Under the pieces are notes generated by a model. The model worked only from the letters and a program-made list of their open reading frames with translations, had not been told where the DNA came from and did no database searches. A stretch of 5,477 nt of DNA, taken from the NCBI GenBank assembly GCA_013619035.1, contig JABXKX010000124.1:1-5477 (forward strand). Reading direction: 5' to 3'. Numbering within the stretch: position 1 is the stretch's first letter; the number at the start of each line of letters is the position of its first letter. The DNA is from Peptostreptococcaceae bacterium. Lineage in GTDB: Bacteria > Bacillota_A > Clostridia > Peptostreptococcales > Acidaminobacteraceae. Of this stretch, positions 1 through 5,477 are shown piece after piece. The translations under genes were made by a program, and so were the position numbers.

Positions 1-7
1 GAGTAAT

Positions 8-2164
8 ATGTATAATGAATCTATTTTTGATAAAGAGAATACGAACAGTAACTATAATGAATTGAGAATAAGCCTATTAGATAAAAGATTAGAGAACTTT
101 ACTTTATTGAAAAAAGGTTATTTTGAGTCAAATGAAGCTGATAGTTATAAAGGCTTAACAATCACATCATCAGAAGTACAAAAGTTGCTCAATCAAAAGA
201 GCTTTGGTATAGAAGATCTTATGTTACCACTAGATGAATGGCATGAATCTATTAAACTGTTAGAACAGCAAATTAATAACTTAGAAACTAAAGCACATGA
301 TGAAGGTGTTATTCTACCGCTTAAGTATATTGAAGATGTTTTCCAATTAACGTTCTACGACAAGCTGTGTTTAGAAATGGCATTGGCATATGAATTAGGA
401 GATAAGTATAAGAAAATCTATGCTTATTTGAACAACGATAGGACTAAACATAAACCAACATATCAAATTGCCTATGAGTTATTTCAATTAAGATTGGGCA
501 GTAAATTCTCTATTCGAGTTTTACAAAATGAAAATCCAACATTGACTCAAATGTTAATGAAACCCATTGGTTCATCAGAGGTAGATTATTATCCAATGGT
601 ATTAGACGATGATGTATTCCGCTGGATTATTGGTAGCACCAATATTGGTGAATCATCTCTTAATTACTCAAATCTTATTTATCCTAGAAATAAAAGTGAT
701 TCACCTAATTGGAAACCTTCGATTTTGAAGCTTATAAATAAATACATTGACGTTTCAGTAGAGGATCAGAAAAAGCTTATTTTCATTTCTGGTTCAAAGG
801 GCGTCGGTAAAACGTATCAAGTGTGTCAATGGGCGACTGAATATGAATGTGTGATACTGTCTGTTGATTATTTGGATTTGATTTCATCAGATGAAGATCT
901 GGAGTTGTATTTTTTAAAAATGATTCGAGATGTCAATTTGGTTAATGGCATATTTTTATTTGATAACTATGAACATGATAAAAATTCAAAACGAGAGAAA
1001 CAATTTTTTGCGTTAATACAGAAAATGTGTAATTTTGTATTTGTTTTATCAAGATCACCATTACCACACAAGTTAGAACTTGATCATTTCAGCATCTTAA
1101 ATATTGAAATTGGTTTGTTGAATCACCGTGAAAGAAAATTGGTTTGGCAAAAATTCGCCAGTGATAAAAAAATCCGTTGTAATCAATGGTCTAATATTTC
1201 CAGTGGTTTTAAGTTTTCGATAGGGTCGATAAAATCTGTTATCAATAAATTGTATGCCTTGGAGAATTGGAATCAAGGAGAGGTGCTTATAGAAGAGTCA
1301 AGATTATTTGAAGCTTGTTATGGTGAAATCAAACACGAGTTAGATAAAAAAACTAGAAAGTTAGATGCTAAGTATACGTTTGATGATCTAATATTACCTG
1401 AGTCAATTATTAGAGAATTAAGTGAAATATGCAGCAGAGTAAAGAATAGTGACAAAGTTTATGATCAATGGGGTTTTGGAGAAAAGCTCTCTTACGGAAA
1501 AGGTCTTGCAGTTGTTTTCTCTGGGGAACCAGGGACCGGTAAAACTATGTCTGCACATGCAATTGCAAATGAACTGAAGCTTGAGATTTATCAAATAGAT
1601 CTTTCTTCTATGGTGAGTAAATATATCGGTGAAACCGAAAAGAATTTATCTTCAATATTTGATGAAGCCAAACGCAGCAATGCCATATTGTTCTTTGATG
1701 AAGCTGAGTCCTTATTTGGAAAAAGGACTGAAGTTTCAAATTCAAATGACAAACATGCCAATAACCAAACCTCATTTTTACTGCAAAAGATTGAAGAGTA
1801 TGAAGGCATTACGATACTAGCAACCAATTTTAAGAAGAGCATGGACAAAGCTTTTATTAGGCGAATGAATCACATTATCGAGTTCCATATGCCTACTAAA
1901 GAGTATAGAAAAAAAATTTGGTCAAGCATTTTCCCTGAAAGAACACCGATGTCTGCTGATATAGATTTTGACTATATCTCAGAGAAATTTGAGTTAACAG
2001 GCGGCAATATCAAAAACATTGCATTAAGAAGCGCCTTTATGGCTGCTGAAAAAGACAATGAAATTATGATGAAAGATATATTAGTCGCCACTAAAGAGGA
2101 ATTGCATAAAATTGGGAAGGTGTTTATTAATAGTCAAAGGGATGAGTATTCTGAATTATATTAA
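8..2164 (+). CDS. eCIS-associated AAA+ ATPase (Afp15/Pvc15-like)
   Basis: Predicted cytoplasmic ATPase of a contractile injection system; Afp15/Pvc15 homologues are thought to help particle assembly or cargo loading, but the mechanism is not settled. The C-terminal AAA+ module is complete: Walker A GEPGTGKT (506-513), Walker B ILFFDE (560-565), sensor-1 Asn607 in LATN, arginine finger candidates Arg618/Arg619, and a sensor-2-region GGN at 665-667. A second P-loop domain lies upstream: Walker A GSKGVGKT (262-269) and a Walker B-like IFLFDN (315-320) in which the catalytic Glu is replaced by Asn320, so it probably binds but hydrolyses poorly. Residues 102-161 (from ILPL, through KIYAYLNND, to YELFQL) match the winged-helix-like N-terminal region typical of this family. 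Residues 1-100 are poorly conserved and contain a possible short coiled coil near 76-95. The ATG at 8 is the first in view; GAG at 1-3 may be the end of its ribosome binding site, but an upstream start cannot be excluded because no in-frame stop precedes it. About 720 residues is normal for the family. No signal peptide or membrane segment is seen. Confidence 0.9.
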   Translation: MYNESIFDKENTNSNYNELRISLLDKRLENFTLLKKGYFESNEADSYKGLTITSSEVQKLLNQKSFGIEDLMLPLDEWHESIKLLEQQINNLETKAHDEGVILPLKYIEDVFQLTFYDKLCLEMALAYELGDKYKKIYAYLNNDRTKHKPTYQIAYELFQLRLGSKFSIRVLQNENPTLTQMLMKPIGSSEVDYYPMVLDDDVFRWIIGSTNIGESSLNYSNLIYPRNKSDSPNWKPSILKLINKYIDVSVEDQKKLIFISGSKGVGKTYQVCQWATEYECVILSVDYLDLISSDEDLELYFLKMIRDVNLVNGIFLFDNYEHDKNSKREKQFFALIQKMCNFVFVLSRSPLPHKLELDHFSILNIEIGLLNHRERKLVWQKFASDKKIRCNQWSNISSGFKFSIGSIKSVINKLYALENWNQGEVLIEESRLFEACYGEIKHELDKKTRKLDAKYTFDDLILPESIIRELSEICSRVKNSDKVYDQWGFGEKLSYGKGLAVVFSGEPGTGKTMSAHAIANELKLEIYQIDLSSMVSKYIGETEKNLSSIFDEAKRSNAILFFDEAESLFGKRTEVSNSNDKHANNQTSFLLQKIEEYEGITILATNFKKSMDKAFIRRMNHIIEFHMPTKEYRKKIWSSIFPERTPMSADIDFDYISEKFELTGGNIKNIALRSAFMAAEKDNEIMMKDILVATKEELHKIGKVFINSQRDEYSELY

Positions 2165-2168
2165 GGAG
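2162..2168 (+). promoter_or_regulatory. Ribosome binding site overlapping the ATPase stop codon
   Basis: TAAGGAG contains the ATPase stop codon TAA (2162-2164) and the Shine-Dalgarno core AGGAG (2164-2168), five bases before the ATG at 2174. It supports that ATG as the start of the cap gene. A ribosome terminating on the ATPase gene would sit on this site, so coupled or re-initiating translation is plausible; this is inferred, not shown. Confidence 0.8.
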
Positions 2169-2173
2169 TTGTA

Positions 2174-2695
2174 ATGGCAAGTTATTTATCGATAGCTGAT
2201 ATAGGTATCTCGATTGTAGATTTATTGAGGAAAAACATGGTACCAGAACCAATTCCCAAAGCAAGCATGATAGACTTGTGTTCTCCTGAAGACAGCAACG
2301 TAAGATTAGGGGTTTTCTTATATTCCATTGAAGAGAATAGAGAGTTTGCGAATAATCCTATAAGTCAGAATCAAATGGGTTTTGACCTATATTACTTGTT
2401 CACAGCATATTCGAGTACAGATGAAAGCATTAGGATAGTTGACGAGCATATAGTTCTGGGTAAGGTTCTAGAAGTACTAGCCAATACACCGATATTAACA
2501 CCCGCTTTATTAAAGGGTTCTCTAAAAAGTGAGAATGTGAACATACGTGTCAGATATGAGAGCCTGACAGCAGAGGCTATGACGCAGGTCTGGAATTTCT
2601 TAAACATCCCATACAAATGTTCAGTGGCTTTTAAAGTAGGACCAGTTTATATTGGCTCTGACTCAGGTTCGTCTATGAGTTCCTTAGTAAGGTAG
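2174..2695 (+). CDS. DUF4255 (Pvc16 N-terminal domain) protein, predicted tube/sheath terminator cap
   Basis: Predicted cap protein that ends tube and sheath growth at the end distal to the baseplate, as Afp16/Pvc16 do. The evidence is the DUF4255 pattern over almost the full length. An N-terminal helix (IADIGISIVDLLRK, 7-20) is followed by strand VRLGVFLYSIEEN (43-55) and strand DLYYLFTAYSS (71-81). Then comes a helix with the family-typical EHIVLGKVLEVLANTPIL (91-108), and a final section with the conserved Trp140 leading into a closing strand ending in GPVYIG (156-161). At 173 residues it is essentially one domain, whereas Afp16-type proteins are usually considerably longer, so the C-terminal extension is missing or very short. 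The last dozen residues are a Ser-rich tail. It lies 9 bases after the ATPase gene, the same ATPase-cap pairing seen as afp15-afp16. Family assignment is strong; the capping role is by homology. Confidence 0.88.
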   Translation: MASYLSIADIGISIVDLLRKNMVPEPIPKASMIDLCSPEDSNVRLGVFLYSIEENREFANNPISQNQMGFDLYYLFTAYSSTDESIRIVDEHIVLGKVLEVLANTPILTPALLKGSLKSENVNIRVRYESLTAEAMTQVWNFLNIPYKCSVAFKVGPVYIGSDSGSSMSSLVR

Positions 2696-2698
2696 GAG
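2694..2698 (+). promoter_or_regulatory. Ribosome binding site overlapping the cap gene stop codon
   Basis: AGGAG shares its first two bases with the cap gene stop TAG (2693-2695) and lies four bases before the ATG at 2703. It fixes that ATG as the start of the 252-residue gene. It repeats the stop-overlapping arrangement of the previous junction and suggests translational coupling. Confidence 0.75.
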
Positions 2699-2702
2699 AG
2701 AT

Positions 2703-3461
2703 ATGGAAAGTAGAAAAATAATACTCGTATCAAAAAAGGTACAATTAGCAGTTCAATTAATAGATGATTATTCGGATGAAATGATTTCTAATGACATAAA
2801 AGTCTTTATTGAAGGTGAGCTCAAACCTCCAATACTAAATAAGAGTGGGTATTTTGTATTTACAAGACTAGAAGGTGTTGCAGATACCTTAATCATTAAG
2901 AGTAAATATTATTTTGATGAGATCATAAAAATCAATTTAGAAGATTACAAAGATGACGCTCTAATTGTTTGTCGAATGATACCTAATACCATTTATCCTT
3001 TTCCTTCGAAAGCAACATTGATAAGAGGAAAGGTCAGTAAACTTGGTATTAGACTAAGAATAAAGGCTATTTCTGATGAAATGGCATTTGGTCGTGTTAT
3101 AAAACCTTATAAAATAGGTGATGAAGAAATAAATATTGTAAAGACTCAAGGTAGGACTCACACCAATATGCTCTATAACATTAAAAGTGTAACGGATGAT
3201 TATGATGAGTTCTGTATAATAGATGACTGTTTAAAAGATAAAGGCGTCTACAGACTTCGATCAAAACTTATATGCGATTACCCAAGAGGTTCACTTCTGT
3301 TGTTTGCAAACAACGTTCGTATAGATGATAGGAATCAGTTTACAATATATTTTAACCAACTTAATGCGTTAGAGTGTAAATTTATTATATGTTTGGAAGA
3401 CAAAAATGTGGAGGTGACTGTTAAAGAAGGGAAAACACTTAATATTGGCTTAGTCAATTAA
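2703..3461 (+). CDS. Uncharacterised protein between cap and sheath genes of the eCIS operon; possible beta-sandwich adaptor
   Basis: I do not recognise a named family with confidence. The 252-residue product has no signal peptide, no membrane helix and no obvious catalytic motif, and it is rich in alternating hydrophobic residues typical of beta strands. Residues 10-75 resemble a carboxypeptidase-regulatory-like or Ig-like beta-sandwich: VQLAVQLIDDYSDE (13-26), DIKVFIEGELKPPILNKSGYF would continue it through GYFVFTRLEG (49-58), then LIIKSKYYFDEIIKI (63-77). A Pro-rich link, IPNTIYPFPSK (93-103), leads to a second strand-rich unit (104-180). A third (181-250) includes RGSLLLFANNV (195-205) and FTIYFNQL (213-220). 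Seven bases separate it from the cap gene and 17 from the sheath gene, so it is very probably co-expressed with both. A structural or assembly role, such as an adaptor, sheath chaperone or particle decoration, is inferred from position only. Its A/T-rich codon use looks like that of its neighbours, so it does not appear to be a recent insertion. Confidence 0.8.
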   Translation: MESRKIILVSKKVQLAVQLIDDYSDEMISNDIKVFIEGELKPPILNKSGYFVFTRLEGVADTLIIKSKYYFDEIIKINLEDYKDDALIVCRMIPNTIYPFPSKATLIRGKVSKLGIRLRIKAISDEMAFGRVIKPYKIGDEEINIVKTQGRTHTNMLYNIKSVTDDYDEFCIIDDCLKDKGVYRLRSKLICDYPRGSLLLFANNVRIDDRNQFTIYFNQLNALECKFIICLEDKNVEVTVKEGKTLNIGLVN

Positions 3462-3466
3462 TACAA

Positions 3467-3473
3467 AAGGAGG
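3467..3473 (+). promoter_or_regulatory. Strong Shine-Dalgarno of the sheath gene
   Basis: AAGGAGG, within an AAAAGGAGG run, is a near-perfect match to the anti-Shine-Dalgarno and lies five bases before the ATG at 3479. It is the longest such match in the window. It fixes the sheath start and fits the need for many sheath copies per particle. Confidence 0.85.
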
Positions 3474-3478
3474 AACAA

Positions 3479-5200
3479 ATGCCAGATTATTTATCACCAG
3501 GTGTGTACATTGAAGAATTTGAAAGTGGAGGAAGACCATTAGGTGGAGCCAGTACAAGTATTGCAGGCTTTCTTGGTGTTGCTCAAAGAGGAGAAAGCGT
3601 AGGGATTCCAGAATTAGTGACTAGTTTTGCTGATTTTCAACGAAAGTTTGGAGGGTACTTATCAGCAAAACAATTTGAGAACTATAGGTACTTATCTTAT
3701 GCAGTGGAGCATTTCTTTATCAATGGTGGAAGCATATGTTTTGTCATGAGAGTAGTCCCATCCGATGCAAAAAGTGCTGTCGGAAAAGTCCAAGAATTAT
3801 TGACCTTTGAATCAAAAAACCAAGGAGATTGGGGCAATCGAATTAAAATTGAATTCGAACCAGCTTCTAAAATGAAATCAATTGTTAAAGAAATTGTTGA
3901 AGGTGATGATCCAGTTTATAAAGTGAAGTCGAGTGTGGGCTTTAATAAGGGCGATATAGTGCTCTTTACAGACTCTGAAGATGAATCAATTAAACAATAC
4001 CGAAAAGTTGTATTGTCACTTGATAATAAATTGACACTAGATTCAGTATTAGAAGGCGATGTTGTAGAAGAAAATCCAGTGCCAAAAAGATTGATTTCTA
4101 CTGTTGAATTTGATGTAAGGGTTTCATATGGTGATGAGGTTGAATTGTATGAAGAAGTCTCATTAAATGATGAAGCCAGTAACTATATTGAAAAGAAAAT
4201 GAAAAAATCAAATCTTGTTTTAGTTAAGCCGGAAAGTGAAAATGAAGAAATAGCAGCGCCACTTGGCGTAATAGCAGGTGATGCAGAAGCTGGTTATTTC
4301 ACTATGGGTCTAAAAGAAGGTAGTGATGGTACGTTAGCTAATATTACTCCAGATTGTTTTATGGGTGTTGACAAGGGACCTGGAAATAGAACTGGTATTA
4401 AGTCGTTTATAGACAATGATGAAGTTAGTATTATGGCTATTCCTGGAGTAACTGATGCAGCAATCCAACTAGACTTAGTTGCACATTGTGAAAATACGGC
4501 AAGTCGTTTTGCAGTATTAGATATTCCTCAAGATAAGAAAAAAGTGAGTGATGTTATCACCCATAGAAATATCTTTGATTCTCAATATGCAGCACTTTAT
4601 CATCCTTGGCTTCAAGTTTATGATCCATTAGACAAAATTAATACATATGTTCCGCCATCTGGTTCTGTTATAGGTATTTATTCAAGAACAGACAATACTC
4701 GTGGAGTGCATAAAGCCCCTGCGAATGAACCCGTTAAATCATGTATGTCTTTAGACTGTCAATACAATAAAGGCGAACAGGATATATTAAATCCTAAGGG
4801 TGTTAACTTGATTCGTTACTTCACAGGTCAAGGTATTAGAGTATGGGGTGCAAGAACTTGTAGCTCGAATTCATTATGGCGTTACATCAACGTTAGGAGA
4901 CTGTTCATATTTGTTGAAGAGTCAGTAAGACGTGGTACAGATTGGGTGGTATTCGAGCCAAACGATGAAAATCTTTGGGCAAGAGTAAATAGAACATTGG
5001 ATAGTTTCTTAACCACTGTATGGAGAAGTGGTGCACTAGCTGGTAGTTCGCCAGGAGATGCATTCTTTATTAATATCGGTCGTGACACTATGACGCAAGA
5101 TGATATAGATAATGGACGAATGATATGTGAAATTGGTATAGCACCTGTGAAACCTGCAGAATTTGTTATATTCAGATTCACTCAAAAAACTGGAGAATAG
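3479..5200 (+). CDS. Contractile tail sheath protein (Afp2-4/Pvc2-4-like)
   Basis: Main subunit of the outer sheath that polymerises around the inner tube in the cytoplasm and contracts to drive the tube out. The N-terminus MPDYLSPGVYIEE with ASTSIAGFLG (25-34) is the classic sheath opening, whose arm takes part in the inter-subunit mesh. Core motifs follow: GDWGNRI (116-122), GSDGT (281-285), the region with VSIMAIPGVTD, and NPKGVNLIRYF before VWGARTC. The C-terminal domain has INVRRLFIFVEESVRRG (EES at 480-482) and WVVFEPND (489-496), and ends in the FRFTQK strand that completes the mesh. Between about 125 and 280 sits an insertion with GFNKGD (154-159) and an acidic stretch, making the protein larger than short sheaths such as Pvc2 (about 350 residues). 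Cys422, Cys427 and Cys461 lie in the conserved core, which is unusual but has no evident function. A single sheath gene is seen here, whereas Afp and PVC carry three. The start is fixed by AAGGAGG. Confidence 0.97.
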   Translation: MPDYLSPGVYIEEFESGGRPLGGASTSIAGFLGVAQRGESVGIPELVTSFADFQRKFGGYLSAKQFENYRYLSYAVEHFFINGGSICFVMRVVPSDAKSAVGKVQELLTFESKNQGDWGNRIKIEFEPASKMKSIVKEIVEGDDPVYKVKSSVGFNKGDIVLFTDSEDESIKQYRKVVLSLDNKLTLDSVLEGDVVEENPVPKRLISTVEFDVRVSYGDEVELYEEVSLNDEASNYIEKKMKKSNLVLVKPESENEEIAAPLGVIAGDAEAGYFTMGLKEGSDGTLANITPDCFMGVDKGPGNRTGIKSFIDNDEVSIMAIPGVTDAAIQLDLVAHCENTASRFAVLDIPQDKKKVSDVITHRNIFDSQYAALYHPWLQVYDPLDKINTYVPPSGSVIGIYSRTDNTRGVHKAPANEPVKSCMSLDCQYNKGEQDILNPKGVNLIRYFTGQGIRVWGARTCSSNSLWRYINVRRLFIFVEESVRRGTDWVVFEPNDENLWARVNRTLDSFLTTVWRSGALAGSSPGDAFFINIGRDTMTQDDIDNGRMICEIGIAPVKPAEFVIFRFTQKTGE

Positions 5201-5204
5201 GAGG
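5199..5204 (+). promoter_or_regulatory. Ribosome binding site of the tube gene, overlapping the sheath stop
   Basis: AGGAGG uses the last two bases of the sheath stop codon TAG (5198-5200) and lies seven bases before the ATG at 5212, an optimal spacing. The gap holds no terminator, so sheath and tube are expected to be made from one message at similarly high levels. Confidence 0.82.
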
Positions 5205-5211
5205 CAATTAA

Positions 5212-5477
5212 ATGAGAGCTGGAGATCCAATTAGAAATTTTAGATTTAAAATTGAATGCGATGGTGTTCAAAATGGTGGGTTTAGTGAAGTTGCAGGATT
5301 TGATATATCAATAGATGTTATTGAGTATAGAGAAGGTGGTGAGCCAACGACACCAAGAAAATTACCTGGTTTGACGAAGTATAGTAATATTACCTTGAAA
5401 GCTGGTGTAGTGGATCAACATCTATATACTTGGATCATAGAATGTGTTGGTGGAACAATCGAAAGAAAGTCGTTAAC
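5212..5477 (+). CDS. Inner tube protein, T4 gp19/Afp1-like (partial, 3' end beyond window)
   Basis: The first 88 residues of the hexameric inner tube protein, cut by the window end. It begins MRAGDPIRNFRFKIECDG, the standard tube-protein opening with an early F-F strand. GGFSEVAGFDISIDVIEYREGG (22-43 in outline) follows, with the family-typical F-EV-G core and the E-YREGG turn. KLPGLTKYSNITLKAG (about 50-65) is the conserved loop and strand, followed by a Trp-containing helix (YTWI). These features match the phage tail tube (gp19-like) family, whose eCIS members are about 145-170 residues, so slightly more than half is present. Its position 11 bases after the sheath gene is the standard sheath-tube pair. 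Rings of this protein form the rigid channel that is pushed through the target membrane and may carry cargo. No in-frame stop is seen before the window end. Confidence 0.95.
   Translation, partial: MRAGDPIRNFRFKIECDGVQNGGFSEVAGFDISIDVIEYREGGEPTTPRKLPGLTKYSNITLKAGVVDQHLYTWIIECVGGTIERKSL

Noticed and set aside
1591..1848. Opposed short open frames within the C-terminal AAA+ module (85 codons minus strand; 63 codons plus strand at 1629-1820)
   Set aside because: They overlap the Walker B and sensor-1 coding region of the ATPase and their translations have no domain character.
2392..2616. 74-codon minus-strand open frame inside the cap gene
   Set aside because: It is antisense to the conserved DUF4255 region, with no family resemblance.
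3462..3478. Possible internal promoter or terminator in the longest intergenic gap, before the sheath gene
   Set aside because: Seventeen bases hold only the Shine-Dalgarno; there is no room for a hairpin terminator. I saw no convincing -35/-10 pair immediately upstream, although AT-rich coding sequence makes chance -10 matches common.
4882..5181. 99-codon open frame on the minus strand inside the 3' part of the sheath gene, and a 64-codon one overlapping it (5036-5230)
   Set aside because: Both lie antisense to the strongly conserved sheath C-terminal domain, show no recognisable motif and read as shadows of the real gene.
3479..5477. Prophage or R-type pyocin tail origin for the sheath-tube pair
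   Set aside because: Phage tails lack the adjacent Afp15-type ATPase and DUF4255 cap; no capsid, terminase, portal or lysis gene is in view. Genes outside the window could still change this.
3479..5477. Type VI secretion TssB/TssC sheath and Hcp tube
   Set aside because: The sheath is a single polypeptide with phage-type N- and C-terminal motifs rather than a TssB/TssC pair, the tube begins like gp19/Afp1 rather than Hcp, and no ClpV-type ATPase or membrane-complex gene is present.

Overview
The window is one tightly packed, all-forward gene cluster of five genes (four complete, the last cut by the window end). I read it as the head of a contractile injection system locus of the phage-tail-like, extracellular (eCIS; Afp/PVC/MAC-like) class. 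The DNA is AT-rich (roughly one third GC by eye), and each of the four visible gene junctions carries a strong purine-rich Shine-Dalgarno (AAGGAGG, AGGAGG or AGGAG). That suggests a low-GC Bacillota, perhaps a clostridial lineage. This is inference from composition and ribosome binding sites only, and no genus can be named.

Layout: (1) 8-2164, a 718-residue Afp15/Pvc15-type ATPase with an N-terminal winged-helix-like region, a degenerate P-loop domain and a complete C-terminal AAA+ module. (2) 2174-2695, a 173-residue Pvc16/Afp16-type DUF4255 protein, the predicted tube/sheath terminator (cap). (3) 2703-3461, a 252-residue protein I cannot assign to a family, rich in predicted beta strands, lying between cap and sheath genes. 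(4) 3479-5200, a 573-residue contractile sheath protein. (5) 5212 to the window end, the first 88 residues of the inner tube protein (T4 gp19/Afp1/Pvc1-like).

The gaps are only 9, 7, 17 and 11 bases, so the genes very probably form one transcription unit. No promoter, terminator, RNA gene, repeat, mobile element or CRISPR array is visible. The start of the operon lies upstream of base 1. The baseplate, spike, tape-measure and effector genes are expected downstream of base 5477.

Together the genes supply the contractile trunk (tube and sheath), the protein that terminates the trunk (DUF4255 cap) and the conserved ATPase thought to act in assembly or cargo loading. The least explained element is the 252-residue protein. 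The order ATPase-cap-unknown-sheath-tube also differs from the classical Afp/PVC order, where tube and sheath genes come first and the ATPase and cap come near the end.
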